A stretch of 64,000 nucleotides of DNA from Alteromonas sp. 1_MG-2023 (lineage in GTDB: Bacteria > Pseudomonadota > Gammaproteobacteria > Enterobacterales > Alteromonadaceae). Shown in pieces: positions 27,263 through 38,564 of the stretch (positions are counted from its first letter, which is position 1; each line of letters starts with the position of its first letter). The DNA is taken from positions 1 through 64,000 of the forward strand of contig NZ_JAUOQH010000014.1 in assembly GCF_030547075.1 (NCBI RefSeq), written 5' to 3'. Made by a program: the position numbers and the translations under genes. A model generated the notes under the pieces. It saw only the letters and a list, made by a program, of their open reading frames with translations. It was not told the origin of the DNA and made no database searches.

Positions 27263-28054
27263 TTAACTCTCTTTGTTTGTTGTGTCACTGCTGCTGTTTT
27301 CCCAGCCAACCGCGACACCCGTATCGTAACGAAGATCGATATATTTCACCGTCTTCTCTTGCTGCGCAAGTAAGGGATATACATCGATAAAGCGTTGTAA
27401 CCTATCGATAAATTCCTTGCGCCCTAAATTCAATTCAATACCATTTGCAAGTTGAACTTGCCACGCGAAACGCTCGCTCAACGATAACTCTTTAATATCC
27501 ATGGCAGTGGTGGCTAATAGCGAATGCATGGAATTATATCCTTCAAGCGCCGTTTTCTCGCTACCACCTGGGCCATAAAGCCTTGGTAAGGCTAAATCGT
27601 GCCCATCGGCATTAAACGTGTCGCCGTACGGGTTTAGCAGCAAATCTTCGTTCCACTTGGCAACGGGTTGCTGCTCAACCAAATATATCTTCAGCGTATT
27701 AGGCCACTTTTTGCGTACCGACGCGCGATACACCCAAGGCTGCGCTTCTACTAGCTCGAACACTTCATTCACATCTAAAGCAAAAAAACTGCCTGGCTGC
27801 GACTTTCTTATCAAGCGTTCTAGCCTGCTAATATTTACATGCTGGTAATCGCCAGAAAAATCGATTACCTGAACAGGCATTTGCTGTTCATCTTGCATAT
27901 AGCCATTGGCCTTTACCGCGCCAAACACTAACGCCGCAATAACAAGCAATAAGAACGCTACACCGCCCCACAAAGACGCGTTGTCTTTGGCTGGTTTACT
28001 TTTCGCCGCGCTTGTTGCGCTTGCAGTGTTCGTCTTGCTCATCTCGCTACTCAT
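27263..28054 (-). CDS. ftsQ: Cell division protein FtsQ
   Basis: FtsQ is a bitopic divisome protein that recruits FtsB and FtsL. The 263-residue protein has a cytosolic Ala/Lys/Ser-rich N-terminus and one membrane helix (about 29-49, LWGGVAFLLLVIAALVFGAV). A POTRA domain (about 60-130, starting VQVIDFSGDYQHVNISRLER) and the FtsQ/DivIB beta domain follow, with KWPNTLKIYLVEQQPVAKWN at the domain junction. The start follows ddlB by 6 bp. Confidence 0.93.
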   Translation of the reverse strand: MSSEMSKTNTASATSAAKSKPAKDNASLWGGVAFLLLVIAALVFGAVKANGYMQDEQQMPVQVIDFSGDYQHVNISRLERLIRKSQPGSFFALDVNEVFELVEAQPWVYRASVRKKWPNTLKIYLVEQQPVAKWNEDLLLNPYGDTFNADGHDLALPRLYGPGGSEKTALEGYNSMHSLLATTAMDIKELSLSERFAWQVQLANGIELNLGRKEFIDRLQRFIDVYPLLAQQEKTVKYIDLRYDTGVAVGWENSSSDTTNKES

Positions 28055-28060
28055 TGTGCT

Positions 28061-29029
28061 TTACGCTCGGCTGTCAGGGTCAAAACTGGTGGCCAATACT
28101 GCCAACACCAATTCATCAAAGCTTAACCCTGCCACTTTCGCCGCTTTTGGCACTAAACTCTTTTCCGTCATGCCTGGCACTGTATTCGCTTCAAGCAAAT
28201 AAAAATCGCCTTTGCCATCTTGCATCACATCAATACGCCCCCAGCCAGAACCAGAAATCGAATCAAAAGCCTGTGTCGATAGCTGAGCAAGGTGTGCCTC
28301 TTGTTCATCAGACAAACCACTTGGACAAAAATATTCGGTGGTATCGTCTTGGTACTTTGCAGCGTAATCGTAAAACGTATGCGGAGTAGACATGCGGATA
28401 GACGGCAATGCCTGCCCCTGAATTACAGAAACCGTAAACTCAGGGCCATTAATGTATTGCTCTAACAGAACCTGATTGTCATAGTTAAAGGCGTCCTGTA
28501 CGGCATTTTCGAGTTGTTCAGCGCTTGTCACTCTTGCCATGCCAATACTCGACCCTTCTCGAGCCGGCTTGACCATGACTTCATTCCCCAATTTTTCCAT
28601 TATAGCGCTGCACTTACCAGCTTCAAAGCGCCTTTTATCAGCAATTTCATATTTAGCGGTAGGTAAGCCAAGGCTTTGCCACACTTGCTTGGTGTGGATC
28701 TTGTCCATCGCCAATGCAGATCCTAAAACTGGCGTTCCGGTATAGGGAATTTTTAGCAGTTGAAGTGCCCCTTGCATCGAGCCATCTTCACCGCCTCTAC
28801 CGTGCAACATGATAAGCACGCGGTCGACTTTTTCGCTGATTAAATCAGTAAGTGGACGCTTAGCTGGATCAAAAGCAATGGCATTCACATTTTGTCGTAA
28901 AAGTGCTGCAAGCACCGCGTTACCTGAGTTTAGCGATACTTCACGTTCGGCAGAATCGCCGCCAAACATCACTGCCACTTTGCCAAAGGCATCAGCATCA
29001 TATTTTTTAATGTTGCTAAGAAGGCTCAT
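28061..29029 (-). CDS. ddlB: D-alanine--D-alanine ligase
   Basis: It joins two D-alanines with ATP for the peptidoglycan stem peptide. The 322-residue ATP-grasp protein has [14 protein letters not shown] near the N-terminus and [33 protein letters not shown] and the metal-binding [16 protein letters not shown] follow. The start ATG overlaps the murC stop (ATGA), indicating coupled translation. Confidence 0.97.
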   Translation of the reverse strand: MSLLSNIKKYDADAFGKVAVMFGGDSAEREVSLNSGNAVLAALLRQNVNAIAFDPAKRPLTDLISEKVDRVLIMLHGRGGEDGSMQGALQLLKIPYTGTPVLGSALAMDKIHTKQVWQSLGLPTAKYEIADKRRFEAGKCSAIMEKLGNEVMVKPAREGSSIGMARVTSAEQLENAVQDAFNYDNQVLLEQYINGPEFTVSVIQGQALPSIRMSTPHTFYDYAAKYQDDTTEYFCPSGLSDEQEAHLAQLSTQAFDSISGSGWGRIDVMQDGKGDFYLLEANTVPGMTEKSLVPKAAKVAGLSFDELVLAVLATSFDPDSRA

Positions 29030-30474
29030 ACATCACCTTCTTGATGCAGCGCTTTTGGCTCCATCTCACGACCTGCGAGCAACTTAGCAATTTGACCAAT
29101 GTTGCCGGCACCTTGCGTCATCACGATATCGCCCTCTACCAAAATATTGGCAAGAATAGCGGGAAGCGCTTCTTTGCCGCCCACATAAACAGGCTCAATT
29201 TGGCCTCGTTGACGGATAGAACGACACAAAGATTTACTGTCAGCGCCTTCAATCGGCTGTTCACTGGCCGGATATACGTCTAACAATAGCAATACATCTA
29301 CCGTAGAAAGCACATTTACGAAGTCTTCGTATAAATCACGAGTACGGGTGAACCTGTGTGGTTGATACACCATCACTAAACGATTCTCGGGCCAATTAGC
29401 CCTTGCTGCCGCTATCGTGGCTTTCACTTCTGTAGGGTGGTGACCATAGTCGTCAACCAAGGTAACGTTACCCACACTGGTATTAAAATCGCCAAGTACT
29501 TCAAACCGACGACCTATACCACCAAAGCTTGCTAATGCAGCCACGATGGCGTCATCATCAATACCTTCGTCAGTCGCTACCGCAATGGCTGCTAATGCAT
29601 TTAGCACATTATGGTTGCCAGTAAGGTTAAGTGTCACCCTCAACGGCTCAAGTTCTGGTCGTATTACAGTGAAACTAGCCTGCCCAAACGACAAGGTAAT
29701 ATCTTCAGCCCGCACGTCGTTATGGGCTTCAAAACCGTACGTGATAATACTTCGGCCAATACGAGGGCGAATCTCTTGAATGTTAGCGTCGTCGCCACAC
29801 ACGATTGCCTGCCCGTAAAATGGCAAATTACTTAAAAATTCCACAAAAGTGTCTTTTACTTTCGAGAAGTCGCCGCCATAGGTATCCATGTGGTCAGCTT
29901 CAATATTCGTAACTACCGATACCATAGGCTGCAAATGTAAAAACGATGCATCACTTTCATCAGCTTCAGCTATCAAATAACGGCTTCTGCCTAAGCGTGC
30001 GTTAGTACCTGCACTATTTAACAAGCCGCCAATGACAAACGTTGGATCGTACTGCGCTTGCGCAAAAATGGTAGAAATCAAACTGGTTGTAGTGGTTTTA
30101 CCATGGGTTCCCGCGATAGCAATACCGTGACGAAAACGCATTAATTCAGCCAACATTTCCGCACGACGTATAATTGGAATACGTTCTTCTCTGGCGGTAA
30201 TAATCTCTGGATTAGCTTCGTTAATGGCACTTGAAACCACAATCACGTCCATACCATCGACGTTTTCGGCTTTATGACCAATCTTTACATCTACGCCCAA
30301 ATCGCTAAGACGCTGGGTCATTGGCCCTGAACTAATGTCAGAACCTGCAATCTCGTAACCTTCATTAAGCAGTACTTCAGCAATACCGCCCATACCCGCA
30401 CCGCCAATGCCGATAAAAAATATTTTCTTCACCCTGCGCATTTGCGGGCTTTCAAATGGGGTTTTAAAAACCAT
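29026..30474 (-). CDS. murC: UDP-N-acetylmuramate--L-alanine ligase
   Basis: MurC adds L-Ala to UDP-MurNAc. The call is 482 residues from ATG 30474 ([18 protein letters not shown]); the frame upstream is a run of murG in another phase. Mur-ligase signatures: the UDP-binding [16 protein letters not shown], the ATP P-loop [23 protein letters not shown], and [11 protein letters not shown]. The ATG shares a base with the murG stop (TAATG). Confidence 0.97.
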   Translation of the reverse strand: MVFKTPFESPQMRRVKKIFFIGIGGAGMGGIAEVLLNEGYEIAGSDISSGPMTQRLSDLGVDVKIGHKAENVDGMDVIVVSSAINEANPEIITAREERIPIIRRAEMLAELMRFRHGIAIAGTHGKTTTTSLISTIFAQAQYDPTFVIGGLLNSAGTNARLGRSRYLIAEADESDASFLHLQPMVSVVTNIEADHMDTYGGDFSKVKDTFVEFLSNLPFYGQAIVCGDDANIQEIRPRIGRSIITYGFEAHNDVRAEDITLSFGQASFTVIRPELEPLRVTLNLTGNHNVLNALAAIAVATDEGIDDDAIVAALASFGGIGRRFEVLGDFNTSVGNVTLVDDYGHHPTEVKATIAAARANWPENRLVMVYQPHRFTRTRDLYEDFVNVLSTVDVLLLLDVYPASEQPIEGADSKSLCRSIRQRGQIEPVYVGGKEALPAILANILVEGDIVMTQGAGNIGQIAKLLAGREMEPKALHQEGDV

Positions 30475-31562
30475 TATTCCCCTACTCCTACTACTGCCAT
30501 GCAATGGCTTACTACTTGTTCTGTGGCGTGAGTACTGGCATGTTGCCTTGCTACTGCACCCATTTTTAGGCAATCGCTAGGGTGTGTTACCCAGTGCCGA
30601 ACTGCCTGCCGTAAATTTTCTTTTAGTACCGATTGCGCAATCATGATGGCTGCGCCATGCTTCACTAGCGACTGCGCATTTTTTGTTTGATGATCGTCTA
30701 CCGCGTGTGGCAAAGGTACAAACAATGCCGCTCTGCCCGCTGCTGCTACTTCTGCTACTGTGAGTGCGCCTGCCCTACATATTACAAAGTCAGCCCATTC
30801 ATAGGCAGCAGCCATGTCATCAATAAAATCACTGACTTCAACCTGATTTACACTGGCTTCATAGAGCGCTTCAACTGACGCTTGATTACCTTTCCCGCAT
30901 TGATGACGAATAGATAGGCCCTCTAGCCCAGCACAGGTTTCGGGCACAGTATCATTAAGTACTTTGGCACCCAAACTTCCGCCAACAACGAGTAGATTGA
31001 TTTTACCGCTTGTTGGCTCGTCTGAAACTGCTTCTTTAGGGTTAACTTCCCAAATCTCATCTCGTACGGGGTTACCCACGGTATGCACTTTAGACGCAAC
31101 CTTGGCAAATTGTGGTTTAGCATCTTCAAATCCGAGTAATACCCGCGTGGCTACGTTGGCCAATAACTTATTCGTCATGCCGGCTGCGGCATTTTGCTCG
31201 TGAATAATGACGGGAATGCCTAAAGACTTAGCCGCAATACCGCCAGGTCCGCTAGCATACCCACCAAATCCAAGCACTAAATCGGGTTGCACGCGTTTAA
31301 TAATACGGCGAGCCGAAAATAAACTTTTTATCAGTGCTATACCGCCAGATAACTTGGCTTTGAGGCCTTTTCCGCGAATACCTTTCACGGGAATAAAGTG
31401 AATGGGGATGCCATGTTTAGGTACCACATCGGCTTCCATTCGCTCAGCAGTACCAAGCCATTCTATTTCCCAGCCAGCGGATTGCAGCGCATGAGCCACG
31501 GCTAATCCGGGAAAAACATGCCCCCCAGTACCGCCCGCCATAATTAAGCAACGCTTACTCAC
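30474..31562 (-). CDS. murG: Lipid II synthase: UDP-GlcNAc--lipid I N-acetylglucosaminyltransferase
   Basis: This peripheral inner-membrane GT-B enzyme converts lipid I to lipid II. The 362-residue protein has [16 protein letters not shown] (G-loop 1), [10 protein letters not shown] (G-loop 2) and GGSLGA (G-loop 3). The UDP-GlcNAc site [16 protein letters not shown] and [12 protein letters not shown] follow. It overlaps ftsW by 8 bases. Confidence 0.97.
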   Translation of the reverse strand: MSKRCLIMAGGTGGHVFPGLAVAHALQSAGWEIEWLGTAERMEADVVPKHGIPIHFIPVKGIRGKGLKAKLSGGIALIKSLFSARRIIKRVQPDLVLGFGGYASGPGGIAAKSLGIPVIIHEQNAAAGMTNKLLANVATRVLLGFEDAKPQFAKVASKVHTVGNPVRDEIWEVNPKEAVSDEPTSGKINLLVVGGSLGAKVLNDTVPETCAGLEGLSIRHQCGKGNQASVEALYEASVNQVEVSDFIDDMAAAYEWADFVICRAGALTVAEVAAAGRAALFVPLPHAVDDHQTKNAQSLVKHGAAIMIAQSVLKENLRQAVRHWVTHPSDCLKMGAVARQHASTHATEQVVSHCMAVVGVGE

Positions 31563-33084
31563 TAGTGGCCTCCTTAGAAACTCGGGCTAAAATGGCTTTA
31601 ATGCCCGCTTTGCCTTCGTCTTCTGGGGAGATTGCACTTGATGCTTTCTTTGCGCCAGTTGCATTTGGTTTAGCGTCTTTTGATTGTTCTTCTTTTGAAA
31701 GCGAATCTGGCATTTCTAAATCTGAGTCTGGCTCTTGGGCTTGAATATAATTAGCATTAGCATCAGCGTCAGCAAAAGGTTCAGCATTGGTATGCTTCGT
31801 TTTCACTGGCGACTTGGCTCCAGATTTAGCAGAAGGCTTTGCTCTAGATTTGCTGGCTTTCTTATTGTCGCCACGCCCTAGTGCTTGAACGCCTTCTACC
31901 CGTAATTCAAAATCTATACGTAACAACAAGGCAACTGCAACAGACATAACGATAAGCGATGAACCGCCGTAACTGACCAATGGCAGCGTTAACCCTTTGG
32001 TGGGCAGAATACCTGCACTTGCACCAATATTAACTGCCGTTTGAAAACTGAACCAAATACCTACGCTGTACGCCAAATAGCCTTCGAACGGACGTGACTT
32101 TAATAAAGCCTTGTTCCCTATTTGTAGCGCGCGTACCACCATCCATAAAATTAGACCGAGTACGGCAAGTACCCCTACAAAGCCAAGCTCTTCAGCTAAA
32201 ATGGCCATTACAAAATCGGTATGAGCTTCGGGTAAAAACTCGAGCTTTTGTAAACTGTTTCCTAAACCTTGACCAAACCAATTGCCGCGGCCATAAGCCA
32301 TTAGCGATTGCGTTAGCTGATATCCCGCGCCGAAAGGATCGGCCCAAGGATCGAGAAATGAGGTCACCCGTTTCATGCGGTATTCTTCAAATACGATAAG
32401 GGCAACAACCGCCAATACGCCCGCGAATACCAACGCAAAGAACTGCCACAAACGAGCGCCCGCTAGGAATAACAAACCAATGGTAGTGGCAAACATTACG
32501 ACCACAGTACCTAAATCGGGTTGTAGCAACAGCAACATGGCTAATGCAAAGAACACCACTAAGGGCTTGATGAAACCTTTTAAATTTTCCGTTACTTCTT
32601 CATAGCGGCGAACCAAGTAGCCTGCCAAATACGTGAAGAAGAATAGTTTCGCAGGCTCTGCAGCTTGAATGGTGATGGGGCCTAGCGCCAACCAACGGGT
32701 ACTACCGTTAACGGTACGTCCAATAAGCAGTACTGCGACCAACAACCCAATGGCCGCCAATAACAAATAAGGATTTGCCGTTCGCCAAAACTGCATAGGA
32801 AGTTCTAATACCACCATGGCAGCAATAATTGCCCCCACAATGTAAATGCCATGGCGGATGGCGAAGTAAAAAGGGTTATCGTGAATTCGTTCAGCAACCG
32901 GCATTGATGCTGATGTCACAATAATAATACCGATAGTCATTAGCGCTAACGCAACAATGATCAGACCGATATCGTAAGGGCTTTGTAGGCTTTTCTCGTC
33001 GTGACGGGCGGCAAACAGCGCACTTAATTTAGTGTCTGTCTGAGTTGTATTATTGTTCATAGAAGCATTGGTAGCAGTCGTCAT
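31555..33084 (-). CDS. ftsW: Septal peptidoglycan polymerase FtsW, with long C-terminal tail
   Basis: This SEDS-family glycosyltransferase polymerises lipid II at the septum with FtsI. About ten membrane helices occupy residues 40-400. Family motifs include FLDPWADPFGAGYQLTQSLM and FLPEAHTDFVMAILAEELGF. GILPTKGLTLPLVSYGGSS is also present. At 509 residues it is about 100 longer than usual: after about residue 400 comes a cytosolic Ala/Lys/Ser/Glu-rich, low-complexity tail that ends in a possible helix (GKAGIKAILARVSKEA). It overlaps murD by 4 bases. Confidence 0.97.
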   Translation of the reverse strand: MTTATNASMNNNTTQTDTKLSALFAARHDEKSLQSPYDIGLIIVALALMTIGIIIVTSASMPVAERIHDNPFYFAIRHGIYIVGAIIAAMVVLELPMQFWRTANPYLLLAAIGLLVAVLLIGRTVNGSTRWLALGPITIQAAEPAKLFFFTYLAGYLVRRYEEVTENLKGFIKPLVVFFALAMLLLLQPDLGTVVVMFATTIGLLFLAGARLWQFFALVFAGVLAVVALIVFEEYRMKRVTSFLDPWADPFGAGYQLTQSLMAYGRGNWFGQGLGNSLQKLEFLPEAHTDFVMAILAEELGFVGVLAVLGLILWMVVRALQIGNKALLKSRPFEGYLAYSVGIWFSFQTAVNIGASAGILPTKGLTLPLVSYGGSSLIVMSVAVALLLRIDFELRVEGVQALGRGDNKKASKSRAKPSAKSGAKSPVKTKHTNAEPFADADANANYIQAQEPDSDLEMPDSLSKEEQSKDAKPNATGAKKASSAISPEDEGKAGIKAILARVSKEATSE

Positions 33085-34445
33085 GATAGCAAGCCTCCTG
33101 CTTCTTTCATCACGCCTGCGTCACTGGCAAATTTCACATTGGCCGTAATGTGAGTTACCGCATCGGTAAACACTTGGGCACGGTGCATATAGTTTTTAAA
33201 CATGTCGATGCTTGCACAAGCAGGCGATAGTAAAACGATATCGCCGTTACGAGCATGTAAGTTAGCTGCCGACACCGCCATTTCCATTGATGCCACAACT
33301 CTGGTGTTATTAAAAATACCGCTAAATTTTTCTGCGTCTTTACCAAGGGCAATTACTTCGCTAACACTTTCATCAAGCGCGGGTTTTAACGCACTTAAAT
33401 CAGCCCCTTTGCTATCACCACCGGCAATCAGAATAATCTTGCCATTAGAAGTAGGTGCAAGCCCTTGAATAGCGGCGATAGTGGCACCCACGTTGGTGGC
33501 CTTTGAATCATCTATCCACTTTACGCCATTGATATTGGCAATTTCTACGCAGCGATGCGGTGCTGAGGTAAAAGTAGCAACAGCAAGTGCCGCTGTTTGA
33601 AGTGATGCGCCAAACGCTTGGCATAACGCCAGTGATGTCATTAAGTTTAGCACATTGTGCATGCCCGCTAATCGAATATCGGCGGTGTTAAGCAATGCCT
33701 CACCGTTAAAGGTAATGATGCCGTCGTGTAAACCAAAACCGGTATCGCTGGCATCAAGGCCATAGGTTATGGTGTTTTCACAACTCGTAATTGGCGTTAC
33801 TTGGTTGTCGGCGCGCCACACCACTGCCGTATCACAATGGTTAAAAATACGTTGTTTAGCGGCAGCATACTGCTGCATGTCGCCGTGTCTGTCTAAATGA
33901 TCATCGCTAATATTTAAAATTGATGCAGCGTTTAGTTTTAAGCTGGTAGTTGTTTCAAGCTGAAAACTAGATAGTTCCAACACTATGGCATCTAAAGGAG
34001 CCGAAAGTGTTTCAAGCACAGGGCGGCCAACATTTCCCGCCTCACAAACCTCGTACCCACAAGCTTTAAGCATATGAGTGGTTAATAACGTAACGGTAGT
34101 TTTTCCGTTAGAACCGGTAATGCCTATGGTTGGCGTAGTGTTAAGACGTGCGAATAATTCCACATCACCAATCACTTCCACGCCACTGGCTTTTGCTTGT
34201 TTTACTTGTTTAATATTAAGAGGCAGACCTGGGCTAAGCACTAATGTATCCACACCGCTGAAGAAGTCGCTAGGTAATGCACCAGTGGTAACACTGATAT
34301 TCAACGGCGCTGATACATTGAAAGTATCGCGGGTATCAAAGGCTTTTACCTTCGCACCTTGTTGTTTTAGAAAACGCACGCAAGCCTGACCTGTTACTCC
34401 CAGGCCACCTACCACATAAGAATGTACGCGTACGTTATATGTCAT
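33081..34445 (-). CDS. murD: UDP-N-acetylmuramoyl-L-alanine--D-glutamate ligase
   Basis: MurD adds D-Glu to UDP-MurNAc-L-Ala in the cytosol. The 454-residue protein has the N-terminal UDP fold (GLGVTGQACVRFL), the P-loop GITGSNGKTTVT and the metal/carbamoyl-Lys region with LNISDDHLDRHG. IDDSKATNVGATIAAIQG and GGDSKGADLSAL follow. The C-terminus LLSPACASIDMFKNYMHRAQ is the D-Glu binding segment. One base overlaps mraY. Confidence 0.97.
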   Translation of the reverse strand: MTYNVRVHSYVVGGLGVTGQACVRFLKQQGAKVKAFDTRDTFNVSAPLNISVTTGALPSDFFSGVDTLVLSPGLPLNIKQVKQAKASGVEVIGDVELFARLNTTPTIGITGSNGKTTVTLLTTHMLKACGYEVCEAGNVGRPVLETLSAPLDAIVLELSSFQLETTTSLKLNAASILNISDDHLDRHGDMQQYAAAKQRIFNHCDTAVVWRADNQVTPITSCENTITYGLDASDTGFGLHDGIITFNGEALLNTADIRLAGMHNVLNLMTSLALCQAFGASLQTAALAVATFTSAPHRCVEIANINGVKWIDDSKATNVGATIAAIQGLAPTSNGKIILIAGGDSKGADLSALKPALDESVSEVIALGKDAEKFSGIFNNTRVVASMEMAVSAANLHARNGDIVLLSPACASIDMFKNYMHRAQVFTDAVTHITANVKFASDAGVMKEAGGLLS

Positions 34446-35527
34446 TACCTAAGCTTCAGCGTTGCTAGCCCAACAAGGACTAAAATGATAGAAATGATCC
34501 AGAAGCGCACTATGACGCGCGGCTCCGGCCAGCCTTTTAATTCGTAATGGTGGTGTATAGGTGCCATTCTAAAAATTCGCTGCCCACGCAATTTAAATGA
34601 CCCCACTTGTAAAATGACCGATAAGGTTTCTACTACAAACACACCGCCCATAATTATCAGTACAATTTCTTGGCGAACTAACACGGCCAGTACGCCTAAT
34701 GTGCCACCTAATGCCAATGAACCTACATCCCCCATGAATACTTGTGCTGGATAGGTGTTGAACCATAAAAATCCAAGCCCCGCGCCCACGATGGCGGTAC
34801 ACACAATTACCAATTCACTGGTAAGTGGGATGTGCGGAATATTTAAGTATTCCGCAAAGTTCGAATTACCGGTTACGTAAGCAAAAATAGCGAATGCACC
34901 GGCCACTAAAATGGTGGGTACAATGGCTAAGCCATCAAGGCCATCGGTTAGGTTTACCGCATTACTGGTACCTACAATAGCAAAGTACGTAATGATAATA
35001 AAAAACACACCAAGCTGTGGAAACACCTCTTTGAAAAAAGGAATTAACAGCGATGTTTCTGCACTTGAGGTAGCACTGCTATATAAGAAAAATGCCACCC
35101 CAATTGCCACTACCGACTGCCAAAAATACTTCCAGCGGGCAATCAAGCCTTTCGAATCTTTTCGAATAACTTTGCGGTAATCGTCAACAAAGCCAATAAT
35201 GCCGTACGAAACCACTACCGCTAACGTTACTAACACATAGCGATTCGTTAAATCTGCCCACAGTAATACGCTTACTACAATAGCGGCCAGTATCAGAAGA
35301 CCACCCATGGTGGGTGTACCAGATTTAGACAAATGACTCTGCGGTCCATCGTCGCGGATGGTTTGCCCTATCTGCATAGTTTGCAAATAACGAATCATTT
35401 TAGGGCCAATCAAAATAGCAATTAGAAGCGCCGTTAACGTACTTAAAATCGCTCTTAGGGTTAGGTATGAAAATACGTTAAACCCAGTATCAAATTGTGT
35501 CAGCCAGTCAGCTAGCCAAATTAACAT
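34445..35527 (-). CDS. mraY: Phospho-N-acetylmuramoyl-pentapeptide transferase
   Basis: This integral membrane enzyme makes lipid I from UDP-MurNAc-pentapeptide and undecaprenyl phosphate. The 360-residue protein has ten hydrophobic segments. Signatures include [13 protein letters not shown], the Asp-rich [22 protein letters not shown], and the catalytic [28 protein letters not shown] is near the C-terminus. It overlaps murF by 7 bases and murD by 1. Confidence 0.98.
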   Translation of the reverse strand: MLIWLADWLTQFDTGFNVFSYLTLRAILSTLTALLIAILIGPKMIRYLQTMQIGQTIRDDGPQSHLSKSGTPTMGGLLILAAIVVSVLLWADLTNRYVLVTLAVVVSYGIIGFVDDYRKVIRKDSKGLIARWKYFWQSVVAIGVAFFLYSSATSSAETSLLIPFFKEVFPQLGVFFIIITYFAIVGTSNAVNLTDGLDGLAIVPTILVAGAFAIFAYVTGNSNFAEYLNIPHIPLTSELVIVCTAIVGAGLGFLWFNTYPAQVFMGDVGSLALGGTLGVLAVLVRQEIVLIIMGGVFVVETLSVILQVGSFKLRGQRIFRMAPIHHHYELKGWPEPRVIVRFWIISIILVLVGLATLKLR

Positions 35528-36951
35528 GCAATGCGCTCCCGACGGCGTTCAAACTTTCCCAGCGAAGAGGCCTCTATCGCCTCTACCACGCGTTCCATAC
35601 GAGAACTACGTGAGCCTTTTACTAAAATTGAAATATCTTGTTGTTCTACTTGTAAGTCTTGCTCTAACGCCTTCATCAAACTGTCGATGTCAGTAAAATG
35701 GCCGCTGCATTTTCCGGTTGCATTTTTTCCTGCAGCGTCGTCAAAAACAGCACTGGCAGACTGGCTCAGCACACCAAATGAATACAGGTAATCAATACCT
35801 TTACTTAACGCGTAGTTACCCACCTGTTCATGATAAAAGCGGGCTTTTTCACCCAACTCTTTCATGTCGCCTAGTATCAATACATTAACGCCAGAGAAGG
35901 TACTTAGGGTATCAATAGCCGCATTCACAGAAGCAACGTTGGCATTGTAGGTGTCGTCAAGTAAACGTACTCGGCTGCCTACTGTTTTAACGTTTAAACG
36001 CCCTTTAACCTGCTTCATAGCAAGCAAACCGTCACGCACGTTTTCAATAGTGGCACCTAATTGCATGGTAAGGGCCGCAGCTACTAGCGCATTCCCCACA
36101 TTGTGGATACCTGGGATAGTTAATTGAATTGCAGCTTCGCCGTTATCACTGCATAGTTGAAATGCGGCGCAGCCATCAAGACCTACAATGATGTCTTCGG
36201 CCGTGAAGTCGGCTTCATTCTTTTGCGTTGGCGAGAAGGTTAAAACACGCTTTTGTTTAATCTTACCTTGCCAAAAGTCAGCAAACTGGCTGTCTACATT
36301 AACAATAGCGGTACCCGTATCACCTAAACCTTTAAAGATTTCACTTTTAGCGCGTGCTACCCCTAACAAACTTCCAAACCCTTCTAGGTGAGAAGCCGCA
36401 GCATTTACAATAGTGGCAACATCAGGCTTAACAAGGTCAGTGGTATAGGCAATTTCACCTAAGTGATTTGCTCCCAATTCCATTACCGCGTATTCATGCT
36501 GTTTTTCTAGACGAAGTAAGGTTAACGGGACCCCAATATCGTTATTGAAGTTACCGTTAGTCGCTAGCACTGAACCGCGACGCTCAAGTATGGCTGCACA
36601 CATTTCTTTCACAGTGGTTTTACCGCTGCTTCCAGTAATGGCAATGGTTTTAGGTGCAACTTCACGTTTTACCGCTGCACCTAGCATACCTAGCGCTAGC
36701 TTAGTGTCTTCAACATAAACTACTGGAATAGAAACCGTTACAGGTTCGCTGGCAATAATAGCGCTTGCCCCTGCTTTTTCCGCGCTTTGCGCAAATGCGT
36801 GGCCGTTAAAATTTTCGCCTTTTAATGCTAAGTAAACAGAGCCCGAATCTAGGGTTCGTGTGTCTGTACTTACTGCATTGACTTCACAATCTTGTCCATC
36901 AAGTTTGCCGTCTATTTGGCTGGCTATCCACGACAGTGTTGTAGTTATCAT
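35521..36951 (-). CDS. murF: UDP-MurNAc-tripeptide--D-alanyl-D-alanine ligase
   Basis: MurF adds D-Ala-D-Ala to the stem peptide. The 476-residue Mur ligase has an N-terminal substrate domain with [20 protein letters not shown]. The P-loop [11 protein letters not shown] is followed by [25 protein letters not shown] and [27 protein letters not shown] completes the set. It overlaps murE by 4 bases. The C-terminal run of Arg and Glu is unremarkable. Confidence 0.97.
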   Translation of the reverse strand: MITTTLSWIASQIDGKLDGQDCEVNAVSTDTRTLDSGSVYLALKGENFNGHAFAQSAEKAGASAIIASEPVTVSIPVVYVEDTKLALGMLGAAVKREVAPKTIAITGSSGKTTVKEMCAAILERRGSVLATNGNFNNDIGVPLTLLRLEKQHEYAVMELGANHLGEIAYTTDLVKPDVATIVNAAASHLEGFGSLLGVARAKSEIFKGLGDTGTAIVNVDSQFADFWQGKIKQKRVLTFSPTQKNEADFTAEDIIVGLDGCAAFQLCSDNGEAAIQLTIPGIHNVGNALVAAALTMQLGATIENVRDGLLAMKQVKGRLNVKTVGSRVRLLDDTYNANVASVNAAIDTLSTFSGVNVLILGDMKELGEKARFYHEQVGNYALSKGIDYLYSFGVLSQSASAVFDDAAGKNATGKCSGHFTDIDSLMKALEQDLQVEQQDISILVKGSRSSRMERVVEAIEASSLGKFERRRERIAC

Positions 36952-38564
36952 TTTTTGTACTCCTGTTGTAGTCGAGCCACAACTGTACGTTCGTTATAGT
37001 CTGTCTGTTGGGTACCAATAATTTGGTAATCTTCATGGCCTTTACCGGCCACAATGATAATGTCGTCTTCGTTTGCCCGTGCTAAGCAGTAGCGAATAGC
37101 ATTTTCTCTGTCTGCTTCTTCTACTGCATCGTTAGGGCGCTTTAACCCCGCCTTAATATCACTGGCAATGCTTTCAGGCGATTCACTGCGACTGTTATCC
37201 GTTGTGATCACAATTACGTCAGCATGTTGTTCCGCTGCAGCTCCCATCAAAGGACGCTTGCCTTTATCGCGGTCGCCGCCACAACCAAATACGCACCACA
37301 CTTTACCCGTGGTATGTGTTCTAGCGCTTTTCAGCACTTGCTCTAACGCATCTGGCGTGTGGGCATAATCAACCACCATGCTGGCACTACCTTCAACCGG
37401 AAACACTTCCATTCGCCCTGGAACCGGCTGCAAATTATTGACTACCCTCACCACATTTTCGAAACGCTCGTTTTGCGCTAATAAACACCCTATGGCACTT
37501 AATGCGTTACTTACGTTGAACGAGCCAAACAATGCTAATTCAACGGGTGCTGTGCCCCATGAAGAAACCAGATCGAATCGAATTCCTGATGAATGGTATG
37601 AAACATTTGTGGCGAAACAATGGCGATCTTGTGGTTGTTTATGCGTGGATAAAACGTCACTAGAAGGTTCAAATCCTGTCCATACTCGGATAATTTCGGG
37701 CTTTCTTTCTATTTTTTTGATGCTATCAATGGCGCTGCTATCATTTTCTGCATTAGCATTTTCTGCTTTGGCATTAAGATACTGAGCCCAATGTAGACTT
37801 TCTTCATCGTTCACATTCAGCACAACGGCTTCAAGACCAGGCTGGTCTAATAAAAGTCGTTTTGCCTTCGCGTATTCTTCCATGGTGCCGTGATAATCTA
37901 AGTGATCACGGGTTAAGTTGGTGAACACGGCAATATCCGTTTTCACCTGGCTTAACCGGCCTTGCACTAGCGCATGCGAGCTAGCTTCAAAGGCGGTATG
38001 CCGCACCTCGCATTGCACAAAGTCTGCCAACACGTATTGCAGGCGAATTGCATCTGGGGTGGTATTAGCCGCAGCAGTGGTTACCCACTGAGTATTCTCA
38101 CCTTCAAATACACTACTTCCTAAGGTTCCCACGCTAGCGCTACGTGTGCCTAGGGCATCTTTAAGCTGGGTAAGCAATTGAACTGTAGAGGTTTTTCCGT
38201 TAGTACCGGTTACCGCAACAGTAGTCATCTTCAAGGCTGGATAATCGTAAAACGCAGCCGCTAATGCCGATAACATGCTAGGTAATTGATATAGCGATAT
38301 AATTACCGAATGGTCGCGCATTTCCATTTGCCCATGGGCCTGACTGTCGTCAGTTTGCGCCAGAATCACCCGGGCACCCAAGCTAATGGCTTGTGGTATA
38401 AAATCTCTTCCATCACGTTCGTGACCTTTAACCGCAATAAACGCGGTTTTAGTGTTCACTTCGCGACTGTCTAAAGTTAACCCTTCGATACGAATATCCG
38501 GGGCGTCTACGCCAAACTTTATTAGTAGCGCACGGGTGCTTTGAATAAAGGAATTAACTACCAC
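36948..38564 (-). CDS. murE: UDP-MurNAc-L-alanyl-D-glutamate--2,6-diaminopimelate ligase
   Basis: MurE adds meso-diaminopimelate to the stem peptide. The call is 538 residues from a GTG at 38564 because AAGGGGG lies 4 bases upstream; the longer frame runs further into ftsI without a better site. Motifs: GLTLDSREV, the P-loop VTGTNGKTSTVQL, TNLTRDHLDYHGTMEEYAKA, and DYAHTPDALEQVL. The diaminopimelate-selecting region near TTDNSRSESPESIASDI has the DNxR-type pattern (DNSR). It is about 40 residues longer than usual because of an Asn/Ala/Glu-rich insert (LNAKAENANAENDSS). It overlaps ftsI by 11 bases. Confidence 0.95.
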   Translation of the reverse strand: MVVNSFIQSTRALLIKFGVDAPDIRIEGLTLDSREVNTKTAFIAVKGHERDGRDFIPQAISLGARVILAQTDDSQAHGQMEMRDHSVIISLYQLPSMLSALAAAFYDYPALKMTTVAVTGTNGKTSTVQLLTQLKDALGTRSASVGTLGSSVFEGENTQWVTTAAANTTPDAIRLQYVLADFVQCEVRHTAFEASSHALVQGRLSQVKTDIAVFTNLTRDHLDYHGTMEEYAKAKRLLLDQPGLEAVVLNVNDEESLHWAQYLNAKAENANAENDSSAIDSIKKIERKPEIIRVWTGFEPSSDVLSTHKQPQDRHCFATNVSYHSSGIRFDLVSSWGTAPVELALFGSFNVSNALSAIGCLLAQNERFENVVRVVNNLQPVPGRMEVFPVEGSASMVVDYAHTPDALEQVLKSARTHTTGKVWCVFGCGGDRDKGKRPLMGAAAEQHADVIVITTDNSRSESPESIASDIKAGLKRPNDAVEEADRENAIRYCLARANEDDIIIVAGKGHEDYQIIGTQQTDYNERTVVARLQQEYKK

